The position numbers were made by a program, and so were the translations under genes. Source: Planctomycetota bacterium (GTDB taxonomy: Bacteria > Planctomycetota > B15-G4 > JADJEK01). Taken from it: 64,000 bases of DNA. Location of the stretch: NCBI GenBank assembly GCA_016709145.1, contig JADJEK010000024.1, positions 310,001-374,000 on the forward strand, given 5' to 3'. A model generated the notes under the pieces. The model ran no database searches, was not told the DNA's origin, and saw nothing but the letters and a program-made list of their open reading frames with translations. Positions 7,897 to 16,733 of this stretch are shown piece by piece (position 1 is the first letter of the stretch; the number at the start of each line of letters is the position of its first letter).

Positions 7897-8594
7897 ACGA
7901 GAACGAAACCCACGAACCCGATCCGTCGCCGCCGACGCCGCCCGCGCAGGAAGCCTCCGCTTCCGCGCCGGCCACTCCGGATGCGCCGAGCGACGGCGCC
8001 GCCGCGGCGGACGGCCAGGCTCCCGCGAACGCGGAAGGCGGCGGTGAGGGCGGTCGACGCAAGAAGCGACGTCGAGGTCGTGGCCGTGGCGGTGAAGGCG
8101 GAGCGCCTCACGCCGGCGGACAAGCGCAAGGCCAACACGCGCCGCAAGGCCAACACGCGCCGCACGGCGGCGGCCACGGTGGTCCCGCGCGCGAGGGCCA
8201 GCAAGGCCGCAGCTACGTCGAAGATCGACTCGACAAGGACGCGGAGCAACTCGCTCGCGACGCCCGCACGGTGCCGTTCTCGCGGTTGCGACCTCTCGGC
8301 ATCCTGGCGCAGGAAGTGCGTCGCATGGTCGCTACGGGCGATGCGCGCGATGCTCGCGAAGCGCGCCGCGCGCTGGTGTTGCTGAAGTCCCGCGTGGCCT
8401 ACCTCGCCGGCCGCGAGTCCGGCAAGGAACGCTCGGCGTTGGTGAAGGTGCGCGAGTTCGTGTTCCGCGGCGTCGATCACGTCACGCGCAACCAGGACGC
8501 ACCCGATCCGCAGCAACTGCGCAACTTCCTCGACGGCATCGAAGCGCTGGTCGGCTACCACCGCTTCCACGCCGACGACCGTCGCCGCGACTGA
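7893..8594 (+). CDS. csm2: Csm2 small subunit with long basic N-terminal tail
   Basis: The C-terminal 120 residues are Csm2-like: DAEQLARDA (117-125), ILAQEVRRMVATGD, the core ALVLLKSRVAYLAGR (160-174), and NFLDGIEALVGYHRF (211-225). Csm2 forms the inner filament of the Csm complex, lining the crRNA-target duplex. Unusually, residues 1-110 form a disordered extension: an acidic/Pro/Ala start, a basic GGRRKKRRRGRGRGG block (54-68), and a Gly/His/Gln-rich part with a perfect 18-base DNA tandem duplication (8126-8161). Normal Csm2 proteins are 110-160 residues without such a tail. The tail suggests extra RNA binding or assembly contacts (inference). Start ATG 7893 overlaps the cas10 stop as ATGA. 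Confidence 0.85.
   Translation: MNENETHEPDPSPPTPPAQEASASAPATPDAPSDGAAAADGQAPANAEGGGEGGRRKKRRRGRGRGGEGGAPHAGGQAQGQHAPQGQHAPHGGGHGGPAREGQQGRSYVEDRLDKDAEQLARDARTVPFSRLRPLGILAQEVRRMVATGDARDAREARRALVLLKSRVAYLAGRESGKERSALVKVREFVFRGVDHVTRNQDAPDPQQLRNFLDGIEALVGYHRFHADDRRRD
8126..8161 (+). repeat. Perfect 18-base tandem duplication inside csm2
   Basis: Two identical 18-base units (8126-8143 and 8144-8161) encode two copies of a six-residue Gln/Gly/His/Ala/Pro unit in the disordered N-terminal tail of Csm2. Being in-frame and identical at every base, it is probably a recent slippage event, and it implies that tail length is free to vary. Confidence 0.8.
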
Positions 8595-8634
8595 ATCGAC
8601 CTTTGCGATCCGCCTTCGAGCCCTCGGAGTTCCC

Positions 8635-9423
8635 ATGACCTCGTCCTCGCTTTCGTTCCGCGGTCACGTCGTCGTCGGCGGCGTCCTCGAGTGCGTCACC
8701 GGTCTGCATGTCGGCGGCAATCGCGATTCGCTGGTGATCGGCGGGCTCGATCTGCCGGTCGCCCGCGATCCGGCGACGCGCCTGCCCGTGATCCCGGGCT
8801 CCAGCTTGAAGGGTCGGCTGCGCGCGCTGCTCGAGTTGTTGCGCGGCGGTCCGCGCGACGGCGAAGCGTTCGATCCGGTCGCGCTGCTGTTCGGCGGCCG
8901 CGGCAAGGACGCGAACGCGGGGCCGACACGCTTGGTCGTGCGTGACGCGCTGCCGCTCGATCCGCACACGAAGGCTCGCCGTCCCGACGAGAGCACCGTG
9001 AATTGGTGGCGCCTGCTCGAGACCGACGGTCTCGGCACCGAGGTCAAGGCGGAGACGGCGATCAACCGCATCACCGCGTCGGCCGAGCCGCGTCAGGTCG
9101 AACGCGTCGTGGCGGGCTCGCGCTTCACGATCGAGTTCGTGTTGAGCGTGTTCGATCGCCACGAACAGGAAGAGCGCCTGCTGAAGGACCTGCTGGTCGC
9201 GCTGGCCCTGCTCGAGGACAGCTATCTCGGAGGTCACGGCAGCCGCGGCTACGGCCGCGTCCGGATCCACCTGCACGAGCGTCCCGCCGTCGTCTCGCGC
9301 CAGGACTACGAGCGTGGCCGCAAGCGTGCCGAACCGTCCGGTGAACTCAAGACGATCGATCAGATCGACGCCGACGCGCTGGTGCAGAGCATCCGCGATC
9401 GTCTGGCCGAGGGCACCGCGTGA
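8635..9423 (+). CDS. csm3: Csm3 backbone RAMP with intact RNase aspartate
   Basis: The 262-residue RAMP protein matches Csm3 at full length. GLHVGGNRDSLVIGGLDLPV (23-42) aligns with the conserved Csm3 loop whose Asp (D33 in the Streptococcus thermophilus enzyme) cuts target RNA every 6 nt; the equivalent here is D39. VIPGSSLKGRLRALLE (about 54-69) is the RAMP crRNA-binding segment, and GGHGSRGYGRVRI near 200 is the glycine-rich loop. The cell should therefore keep target-RNA cleavage although Cas10 is degenerate. A GGAG Shine-Dalgarno (8626-8629) precedes ATG 8635 after a 40-base gap from csm2, so csm3 can also initiate independently. The stop overlaps csm4 as GTGA. Confidence 0.92.
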   Translation: MTSSSLSFRGHVVVGGVLECVTGLHVGGNRDSLVIGGLDLPVARDPATRLPVIPGSSLKGRLRALLELLRGGPRDGEAFDPVALLFGGRGKDANAGPTRLVVRDALPLDPHTKARRPDESTVNWWRLLETDGLGTEVKAETAINRITASAEPRQVERVVAGSRFTIEFVLSVFDRHEQEERLLKDLLVALALLEDSYLGGHGSRGYGRVRIHLHERPAVVSRQDYERGRKRAEPSGELKTIDQIDADALVQSIRDRLAEGTA

Positions 9424-10247
9424 AGCAGTTCGTCCTCCATCCGCGTTCGACGAGCTTCGTCGCTCCGCGCTCCGACACGCTGCTCGGGCTGATCGCCTGG
9501 GGCGTGCGGGTCGTGTTCGGCCGCGATTCCGTCGAGCGATTCCTCGGGGATCCGCCGTACGTCACGTCGGTGTTCCCGTGGGTGGACGAGGGCGATCGCC
9601 GCGTGCATTTCTTCCCCGTGCCCGTCGCCGACGCGTCCGCGCACGCGGCGACGAACGGCCTGCGTTGGCTCGCCGAAGGTCATTTCGTCGGCTTCGTGGC
9701 CGGGCAGCCCATCGACGGCCAGCGCCGCGTCACGCCCGCATTCGGCCATGGCCGCGCGGGCTCGTACTTCTTCGCCGACGGCAACAACGAGCACTACGTC
9801 GAACCGGCGCTGCATTGGCTCGAGCGCTCCGGCTTCGGCTCCGCGGCGCAGCGCGGCGGACAAGCGTTCGTCGTCGAGGTGAAGACTCCCGACTTCTTGC
9901 GCCGAGCGCGTGCCGGCGAGACCGGCGTGTTGCTGTCGCTGGCGTTGCCGTCCGATTCCGAGCGTGACGCGCTCGCGGCGGCGATCGAGCGCTCCGACGC
10001 TCGCGTCGCGTACGCCGTCGAGCGGCGCCAGGGATTCGCCACGTCGCGCCCGATCGCGCACGGGACCACGCGCAAGCGCGCCGTACTCGCGTTGACGGAA
10101 GGCTCCGTCGTGCCGCTGGCCGCGAGCGATGGCTACGGCAGCGCGCCGACGGTCGCGACGCTCACCGACGAGCGCGGTCCGTTCGACGTGCGCTACTGCG
10201 GCCGCGGTTTCGTCGTGCCGTTGCTCTCGTCCGGAGGGGTCGCGTGA
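9420..10247 (+). CDS. csm4: Csm4 RAMP subunit
   Basis: The 275-residue product is Csm4-like. The N-terminal strand and helix SDTLLGLIAWGVRVVFGRDSVERFL (about 19-43, in two parts) is the RAMP element typical of Csm4, followed by PPYVTSVFPW, the family's S-x-F-P turn. Csm4 binds the crRNA 5' handle and joins Cas10 to the Csm3 filament. In this locus it must bind an atypically small Cas10. Start is GTG 9420 overlapping the csm3 stop; the stop overlaps csm5, so translation is coupled across csm3-csm4-csm5. Identification rests on order, length and these motifs. Confidence 0.86.
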   Translation: MKQFVLHPRSTSFVAPRSDTLLGLIAWGVRVVFGRDSVERFLGDPPYVTSVFPWVDEGDRRVHFFPVPVADASAHAATNGLRWLAEGHFVGFVAGQPIDGQRRVTPAFGHGRAGSYFFADGNNEHYVEPALHWLERSGFGSAAQRGGQAFVVEVKTPDFLRRARAGETGVLLSLALPSDSERDALAAAIERSDARVAYAVERRQGFATSRPIAHGTTRKRAVLALTEGSVVPLAASDGYGSAPTVATLTDERGPFDVRYCGRGFVVPLLSSGGVA

Positions 10248-11986
10248 GGTTCACTCTGCGCGTCGAATCCCCGGTGCATGTCGGTTCGGGCGAGACGCAC
10301 GCCTGGCTGGACTGGTTCGCCGCCGACGGCTTCGTGCACGTCGTCGATTGGAGCCGACTCCAAGACGCCGTGCTCGCGAAGCGCGACGATGCGGCCGAGT
10401 CGCTCGCCGCATTCACCGATCGCGCCAACGCCGATCTCGAGACGAACAGGGACCAAGTCGCGACGGCGCGTGGTCGCGAACGCGACGAGCTGCTGCGCCA
10501 ATTGCGCGATCGTCATTCCGTGTTGCGCTGGTTGAAGGACGAGCTGAAGGACGACGCGCTGCATGACGCGGTGCGCTCGGGCGAGTTCGATCGGCGCCGC
10601 GCCGCGTTCGTCGGCGGGCGCTTCGATCGACGGCTCGAGATCCGCGCGCACGCGACCGACGCGAGCGGAGCGCCGACGATCCCGGGCACCACGCTGAAGG
10701 GCCAATTGCGCTCGGCGTTGGCGCACGCGGTGATGCTGCGCGGCGAACCCGATCTGGCGAAAGTCGTGCTGGACGGAGCCGACGACCTCGACGGCTGGAA
10801 CCGCACGCTCGCGCGCGCGACGCCGGGTCGCTCGCGTTTCCGCTTCGGCGACGAGATCGAGGCCGCGGCATTCCGCGTCCCCAATCACCGCGGACCACAC
10901 CGCCGGCTGGCCGATCGACGCTTCGACGTGATGCGATTCGTCCACGTCTCCGACGCGTTGAAGGCCAACGCCACGCTCGAGGTCGTACGCGTGTCGCCGT
11001 TCAACCTCGCGCGCGGCGGCGACGGCCACATCACGCCGCTGTTGCCGACCGTCGTCGAAGCGCTCGTGCCGGGCTCGGAGTTCGAGTTCGACCTGGCGGT
11101 CGATGCGCGTCAGTTGAAGCGATTGGCCGCGCTGCCCGAGTCGGGCCATCCGATGCTCGGCGCCCCGCTGTGGACCGTGCTCGATCGGTTGTTCGGGTTG
11201 GTCCGCGACGACGCGCGCATGCTCGACGAACCGACGATCGAACGTCGCGTGCTGAGCGCCATCGAAGCCAGCCTCGCCGCTCGCTTCCAGGCGATCGCCG
11301 CGCGCGAGAAGACTTGGCTCGACCGCATGGGGGCGTCCAAGGACGCGGCCCAGCGAGCGTTCGTCGAACGCCTCGCGTCCGACGTCGATCGCTTCGCGAT
11401 GCGCGTCGGGATCGGCGCCGGCTTGCACGGCATGACCGCGCTGCTCGCGCTCGAGCGTTCGCCGGCGCTGTCCGAACCGTTGGCTCGCGCGTTGGCGCGC
11501 GCGGGACTTGGGCTGACGCCGCAGCAACGCCGCGAGCGCGCCGAACGCGAGAAGATGGTGATGGAGCGCGCGCGCCAGGACAGCGGAGCGTCCGGCGGTC
11601 GCGGCCCGTCGTTGCGCGACGAACTGAAACGCGAAGCGCGCGATCCGAAGACCGTGCCGGTCGCGCGACGCTTCACGATGGAGGCCGGCTCGCCCGGCGA
11701 ATGGCTCGGATTCGCGTCGATCGCGCGCGGTGTCATCGCTGCCGACGCGAAGCCGCCCGAAGTCGCGCAACGCGCGCCGCGCCCGCCGCGCGACGACGAC
11801 CGCGGTCCGCGCGACGATCGTGGACCTCGGCGCGATGGGCCGCGCCCACCGCGTGGACCCTCCGGCGACCGCGGCCCGCGCCCACCGAAGCCGCCGCGCG
11901 AACGGCGGCCCGATCTTCCGGATCGTCCGGCCACGGGCGACGAGCTGCGCAAGCTCATGGAGCGGTTCGGCCCGCGCCGAACCTGA
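10244..11986 (+). CDS. csm5: Csm5 RAMP subunit with helical insert and Arg/Pro-rich C-terminal tail
   Basis: MRFTLRVESPVHVGSGE at the start and TIPGTTLKGQLRSAL (145-159) are the RAMP signatures of Csm5, which caps the 3' end of the crRNA filament. At 580 residues it is much longer than the usual 350-400. There is a charged helical stretch (about 45-120) before the second motif. From about 505 to 580 lies a low-complexity tail made of RPPRDDDRGPRDDRGPRRD-like repeats, ending in a short helix (GDELRKLMERFG). Csm2 of the same operon also carries a basic disordered tail. It is the last gene of the operon. A 7-bp stem follows at 12001-12019 without a T tract. Confidence 0.86.
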   Translation: MRFTLRVESPVHVGSGETHAWLDWFAADGFVHVVDWSRLQDAVLAKRDDAAESLAAFTDRANADLETNRDQVATARGRERDELLRQLRDRHSVLRWLKDELKDDALHDAVRSGEFDRRRAAFVGGRFDRRLEIRAHATDASGAPTIPGTTLKGQLRSALAHAVMLRGEPDLAKVVLDGADDLDGWNRTLARATPGRSRFRFGDEIEAAAFRVPNHRGPHRRLADRRFDVMRFVHVSDALKANATLEVVRVSPFNLARGGDGHITPLLPTVVEALVPGSEFEFDLAVDARQLKRLAALPESGHPMLGAPLWTVLDRLFGLVRDDARMLDEPTIERRVLSAIEASLAARFQAIAAREKTWLDRMGASKDAAQRAFVERLASDVDRFAMRVGIGAGLHGMTALLALERSPALSEPLARALARAGLGLTPQQRRERAEREKMVMERARQDSGASGGRGPSLRDELKREARDPKTVPVARRFTMEAGSPGEWLGFASIARGVIAADAKPPEVAQRAPRPPRDDDRGPRDDRGPRRDGPRPPRGPSGDRGPRPPKPPRERRPDLPDRPATGDELRKLMERFGPRRT

Positions 11987-12239
11987 AACGCCCGCCTCGA
12001 TCCGCGCAGCTCGCGCGGACGTGCCTCCATCCCGAAACGCCGACGTCGACGCACTGAGCGACTCGTGCGCGCCAGCGCCTCCAGTTCGCATGGCGTCGTG
12101 CGGCAACCCAACGAGCGAGACTCGCGGACCCGCAGGGATCCTGGAGGTCGGATCGGGGAAAGACGTGAACCGCGGCGATCGGTCGCGAGAGGCGTTGGCG
12201 TGCAAGTCGACGCGGAGGCCGACGGGCCACCGCGCGGCG
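11987..12239. other. Convergent gap after csm5; no CRISPR array
   Basis: This 253-base gap separates csm5 from the convergent heptosyltransferase gene. It contains a hairpin TCCGCGC/GCGCGGA (12001-12019) that may end transcription. I looked for regularly spaced 24-40 base repeats here, the most likely place for an array, and saw none. Confidence 0.6.
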
Positions 12240-13277
12240 TCAGGGTCTCTCGAACGCGTCCGCGCAGGCGTTGAACACGCGATCGACGTCGACGCGCACC
12301 ATGCAGCGATGATCGATGGGGCATTCGCGCAGCAGGCAGGGTGAGCACTCGACCGGTTCGCGCACGATGCGGTGCTGCTCGCCGTACGGCGCGGTGGTGA
12401 CCGGATCGGTCGAACCGAAGATCGCGACGATCGTCGACCCGACCGCTTGCGCGACGTGCATCGCGCCGGTGTCGTTCGTCACGACGAGCCGCGAAGCCGC
12501 GAGCACCGCACCGAGCTCGAGGATCGAGGTCTTGCCGGCGAGATCCAGGATCGGCTCGTTCGACGCGGACCCGCGGATCTCGTGCGCGATGCGATCGCAG
12601 ACCGAGCGATCGCCGGGCCCACCGACGAACACGATCGAGGCGTCGAACCGCGCGCGCAGTCGGCGACCCAGCTCGGCGTAGCGATCCTCGGGCCATTGCT
12701 TGGCGCTGCCGTAGTTCGCGCCGGGATTGAACACGACGAGTGGACCCGCGGCCTGCGCGAGCGGAGCGAGCAGATGCGCCGCCGACTCGCGGGCGCCCGC
12801 GGGCACGTCGAAGTGCGGAGCTTCCGCGGCCGGGACTCCGCCGAGCGGTGCGAGCAAGTGCTGGTAGTAGTGCACGCGATGCGTGCGCAACAGTGACGGA
12901 TCGCGGTCCACGGCTTCGGTCAACAGGAAGCGCCGCACGCGCGTCGCGTAGCCGATGCGGCGCGGAGTGCCCGCGATCAGCGCGGTCCACGCCGCACCGA
13001 GGGAGCGCGGCAGCACCAATGCGGTGTCGGCGTTGAACTTCTCCAACCGCCCGACCAGATCGGCGTAGGGCAGGAAGCGACCGGCGCCCTTGGGTCGGTC
13101 GTAGACCATGACTTCGTCGAACACCGGGATGGCCTCGTACAGCCCGGCCACGGCACGCCGCGCCAGGATGCCGAGCCGCGCGTGCGGGAATCGCCGGCGG
13201 AGTTCGCGATACGTCGGGATCGCCATCACGGCATCGCCGAGCCACGATGGACCGAGGACCAACAGCCGATTCGTCAT
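12240..13277 (-). CDS. waaF: ADP-heptose--LPS heptosyltransferase (GT9)
   Basis: The 345-residue protein is a glycosyltransferase family 9 enzyme that adds heptose from ADP-heptose to the lipopolysaccharide inner core at the inner face of the membrane. The N-terminus NRLLVLGPSWLGDAVMAIP is the classic WaaF start. VVFNPGANYGSAKQWPEDRYAEL (seen in two parts about 185-210) and LVVTNDTGAMHVAQAVG...IFGSTDP (about 265-290) are the donor-binding motifs. The C-terminal Cys-rich CSPCLLRECPIDHRCM also fits. The chosen ATG 13277 gives the normal length; an upstream in-frame extension to 13328 looks non-coding. It could equally be a paralogue using a related sugar, since Planctomycetota often have several GT9 enzymes. 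Confidence 0.88.
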   Translation of the reverse strand: MTNRLLVLGPSWLGDAVMAIPTYRELRRRFPHARLGILARRAVAGLYEAIPVFDEVMVYDRPKGAGRFLPYADLVGRLEKFNADTALVLPRSLGAAWTALIAGTPRRIGYATRVRRFLLTEAVDRDPSLLRTHRVHYYQHLLAPLGGVPAAEAPHFDVPAGARESAAHLLAPLAQAAGPLVVFNPGANYGSAKQWPEDRYAELGRRLRARFDASIVFVGGPGDRSVCDRIAHEIRGSASNEPILDLAGKTSILELGAVLAASRLVVTNDTGAMHVAQAVGSTIVAIFGSTDPVTTAPYGEQHRIVREPVECSPCLLRECPIDHRCMVRVDVDRVFNACADAFERP

Positions 13278-13391
13278 GGCGGCGGATGATAGGAACGCCC
13301 CGTCGCGACCGGCCTGCCGAATGCTCACGGCGCTTCGAACAGGCTGCTAACGTGTCCGCCTTCGCCGCCACCGGTTCCTGGAGTCCTTCGC

Positions 13392-16300
13392 ATGCGCTCG
13401 ATCGCGCTCGGTCTCGTCGTTTGGGTCGGGCTCGTGCCCTCGCTCGCGTTCGCCGACGACCCGCCGAAATGGGACGTGAATGCGCCGCCGGGGCCGATCG
13501 ACGAAGCGCCCATCGACGTGACCGAGGGCACGTGGATGTGCATCGACGTCGCGCCGGACGGCAAGACGCTCGTGTTCGATCTGCTCGGTGACCTCTACGA
13601 ACTGCCGATCGAAGGCGGCGACGCCAAGCCACTCACGAGCGGCATGGCGTGGGACATGCAGCCGCGCATCTCGCCCGACGGAACGCAGATCGCGTTCACG
13701 AGCGACCGCTCGGGTGGCGACAACCTGTGGGTCATGCGCCGCGACGGCTCGGAACCGAAGGCGATCTCGAAGGAGACGTTCCGGTTGGTGTCGAGTCCGT
13801 GTTGGACCCCGGACGGTCGCGCGATCGTCGGCCGCAAGCACTTCACTGCTCATCGCTCGTTGGGCGCGGGCGAGATGTGGCTCTACCACCTCGCGGGTGG
13901 CGACGGCCTGCAACTGACGAACCGACCGAGCGAGGAGAAGGACGTCGGCGAATGCGTCCATTCGCCCGATGGCGCGTTCCTGTGGTACTCGCTCGATGCC
14001 ACGCCCGGGGGCTCGTTCCAATACAACAAGGACAGCAACGCGGGCATCTACGCGATCCAGCGGCTCGATCTGCTCGAGGGCGACACCGACACGGTGTTGT
14101 CCGGGCCCGGCGGCGCCTGCCGACCGACGCCGTCGCCCGACGGCAAGTCGCTCGCGTTCATCCGACGCGTGCGCTTCAAGACCACGCTTCAGCTCCTGGA
14201 CCTCGCGAGCGGCGAGATCCGCATGCTCGCGGACGATCTCGAGCGCGACCATCAGGAGACCTGGGCGATCTTCGGCACGTATCCGACGATCGACTGGACA
14301 CCCGATGGCAAGGAGCTCGTGTTCTGGGCGCGCGGCAAGCTCTGGCGTCAGGACGTGACGACGCTCGAACGGCGCGAGATCCCGTTCCGCGTGACTTCCA
14401 CGCGCAAGCGCAGCGCGGTCGTGCGTCGGAAGCACGCCGTCGCTCCCGACACGTTCGACGTGAAGATGCTGCGCTCCGTGCGCGTCTCGCCGCGCGGGGA
14501 TGTCGTCGTCTACCAGGCCCTCGGACGGCTGTGGGTGCGCGCGTTGCCCGACGGCACGCCGCGACGTCTGACGACGCAGGAGGCGGACTTCGAGTTCTTC
14601 CCGTCGTGGAGTCGCGATGGCAAGTCGATCGCGTACGTGTCGTGGAACGACGACACGCTCGGCGTCGTGCGCATCCTCGACGTGAACGGCGCCGCGACCA
14701 GCGGCGAGCAGGGCCGCGCGATCACGCGCGAACCCGGCCATTACGCGGATCCGGTGCTGTCTCCCGACGGCAGACACCTCGTCTACGGCAAGCGCAGCGG
14801 CGGCGGACTCGTGGCGTCGACGTGGTCGAACGAGCCCGGCCTCTACGTCTTCGATCTCGCCGGTGGTGAAGCGCGGCTCATCTCGACGATCGGCACGAAC
14901 CCGTTCTTCGGGCCGGAGTCCGATCGCGTCTACCTGCGCACCGACGAAGAGTCGAACGCGGGCGACAAGCACACGCTGATCAGCATCGACCTCGTCACGA
15001 AGGAGATGCACACGCACGCGACGTCCGAGAACGCGACCGAGTTCGCGCTGTCGCCCGACGGCAACTGGTTGGCGTTCCGCGAGCGCTTCAACGTCTACAT
15101 CACGCCTTTTGCGCGCACCGGCCGCGCGATCGCGGTCGCGCCGAAGATGACGTCGCAACCGGTCGCGCGCGCGTCGAAGGACTCCGGCGAGAACCTGCAG
15201 TGGAGCGGCGACTCGACGACGTTGTACTGGTCGCTCGGCCCGGAGTTGTTCGAGCGCAAGATCACCGACGCGTTCCAATTCCTTGCCGGAGCTCCGGCGA
15301 CGTTGCCCGAGCCCGCGACCACCGGCCGCAACATCGCGTTCCAGGCGCGGCAGTCGGCGCCGCAAGGCGTCGTCGTGTACACGAACGCCCGCATCGTCAC
15401 GATGCGCGGAGACGAGGTCCTCGAAAACGGCTCGATCGTCGTCGACGGCAATCGCATCCGCGCGATCGGCACCGGGAAGGCGACCACGGACGGGGCGACG
15501 TATTTCGACTGCGGTGGCAAGACGATCACGCCGGGATTCCTCGACGTGCACGCCCACGGCGGTCAATCGGCCGACGGCATCACGCCGCAACGCAATTGGG
15601 GTCAGTACGCGAACCTCGCGTTCGGCGTCACGACGATCCACGATCCGTCGAACGACACCAACGCGATCTTCGCGGCCGCGGAGCTGCAGAAGGCCGGGTC
15701 GATCGTCGCGCCGCGCATCTTCTCCACCGGCACGATCCTGTACGGCGCTGCCGGCAGCGACAAATCCGAGATCGAGTCGCTGGACGACGCGCGCATGCAC
15801 CTGCGTCGCATGAAGGCGGTCGGCGCGTTCTCGGTGAAGAGCTACAACCAACCGCGTCGTGACCAGCGCCAGCAGGTGATCGCCGCGGCGCGCGAGCTCG
15901 ACATGCTGGTCGTGCCCGAAGGTGGCTCGACGTTCCCGCACAACTTGACGATGGTCGTCGACGGACACACCGGCATCGAACACACGCTGTCGGTCGAGAA
16001 GATCTACGCCGACGTCACGCAGTTGTGGAAGGGCTCGGGCGTCGGGCTGACGCCGACGCTGATCGTGGGCTACGGCGGCATCTGGGGCGAGAACTACTGG
16101 TACGCCAAGACCAACGTCTGGGAGAACGAGCGCCTGCTGACGTTCGTCCCGCGCTCGCTCGTCGACCCGCGCTCGCGCCGGCGTTTCACCGCGCCCGACG
16201 AGGAGTGGAACCACGTCAATTGCGCCCGCATCTGCAAGGCGCTCGTCGACGTCGGCGAACGCGTGCAGCTCGGCGCGCATGGCCAACTCGCGGGGCTCGG

Positions 16301-16697
16301 CGCGCATTGGGAGTTGTGGATGCTCGGGCAGGGCGGGCTCGCGCCGATGCAAGCGCTGCGCGCCGCGACGTTGGACGGCGCGCGCTACATCGGTGTCGAC
16401 GACGATCTCGGCTCGATCGAGCCGGGCAAGCTCGCGGACTTCCTCGTGTTCGACGCCGACCCGTTGGCCGATCTGAGCAACACGTCGACGCTCACGTGGA
16501 CGGTCCAGAACGGCGTCGTGTACGACGCGCGCACGATGCGCCGCGTTCCGCTCGGATCGGAAGGAGAGACGACGGAGCCGCCGAAGTTCCCGTTCCAGAA
16601 CGGCCTCGCGCCCGCGCAGGACAAGCACGTCCACGCCGGGGCGTGCTCGTGCGACGCGACGCGCGATTCCGACGGCGGGGTGTCCGGCTACCGGTGA
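13392..16697 (+). CDS. Secreted TolB-like beta-propeller/amidohydrolase fusion
   Basis: The 1101-residue protein has a signal peptide (1-21, ending SLAFA-DD). Residues about 40-640 contain repeated PD40/TolB blades (ISPDGTQIAFTSDRSGGDNLWVM, PSPDGKSLAFIRR, LSPDGRHLVYGKR). Residues about 655-1060 are a metal-dependent amidohydrolase: VVYTNARIVTMRGDEVLENGSI, FLDVHAHGG with the HxH metal pair, VDGHTGIEHTL, LGAHGQLAGLGAHWEL and the C-terminal GSIEPGKLADFLVFDADPL. This architecture is a known family of putative exported imidazolonepropionase/prolidase-like hydrolases with unknown substrate. The C-terminus has a His/Cys-rich tail (DKHVHAGACSCDA), which might bind metal. It starts 114 bases from the divergent waaF gene. 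Confidence 0.85.
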   Translation: MRSIALGLVVWVGLVPSLAFADDPPKWDVNAPPGPIDEAPIDVTEGTWMCIDVAPDGKTLVFDLLGDLYELPIEGGDAKPLTSGMAWDMQPRISPDGTQIAFTSDRSGGDNLWVMRRDGSEPKAISKETFRLVSSPCWTPDGRAIVGRKHFTAHRSLGAGEMWLYHLAGGDGLQLTNRPSEEKDVGECVHSPDGAFLWYSLDATPGGSFQYNKDSNAGIYAIQRLDLLEGDTDTVLSGPGGACRPTPSPDGKSLAFIRRVRFKTTLQLLDLASGEIRMLADDLERDHQETWAIFGTYPTIDWTPDGKELVFWARGKLWRQDVTTLERREIPFRVTSTRKRSAVVRRKHAVAPDTFDVKMLRSVRVSPRGDVVVYQALGRLWVRALPDGTPRRLTTQEADFEFFPSWSRDGKSIAYVSWNDDTLGVVRILDVNGAATSGEQGRAITREPGHYADPVLSPDGRHLVYGKRSGGGLVASTWSNEPGLYVFDLAGGEARLISTIGTNPFFGPESDRVYLRTDEESNAGDKHTLISIDLVTKEMHTHATSENATEFALSPDGNWLAFRERFNVYITPFARTGRAIAVAPKMTSQPVARASKDSGENLQWSGDSTTLYWSLGPELFERKITDAFQFLAGAPATLPEPATTGRNIAFQARQSAPQGVVVYTNARIVTMRGDEVLENGSIVVDGNRIRAIGTGKATTDGATYFDCGGKTITPGFLDVHAHGGQSADGITPQRNWGQYANLAFGVTTIHDPSNDTNAIFAAAELQKAGSIVAPRIFSTGTILYGAAGSDKSEIESLDDARMHLRRMKAVGAFSVKSYNQPRRDQRQQVIAAARELDMLVVPEGGSTFPHNLTMVVDGHTGIEHTLSVEKIYADVTQLWKGSGVGLTPTLIVGYGGIWGENYWYAKTNVWENERLLTFVPRSLVDPRSRRRFTAPDEEWNHVNCARICKALVDVGERVQLGAHGQLAGLGAHWELWMLGQGGLAPMQALRAATLDGARYIGVDDDLGSIEPGKLADFLVFDADPLADLSNTSTLTWTVQNGVVYDARTMRRVPLGSEGETTEPPKFPFQNGLAPAQDKHVHAGACSCDATRDSDGGVSGYR

Positions 16698-16733
16698 ACC
16701 CCGGGATCGCGCCGCCGCGAGGACGGCGCGTGA

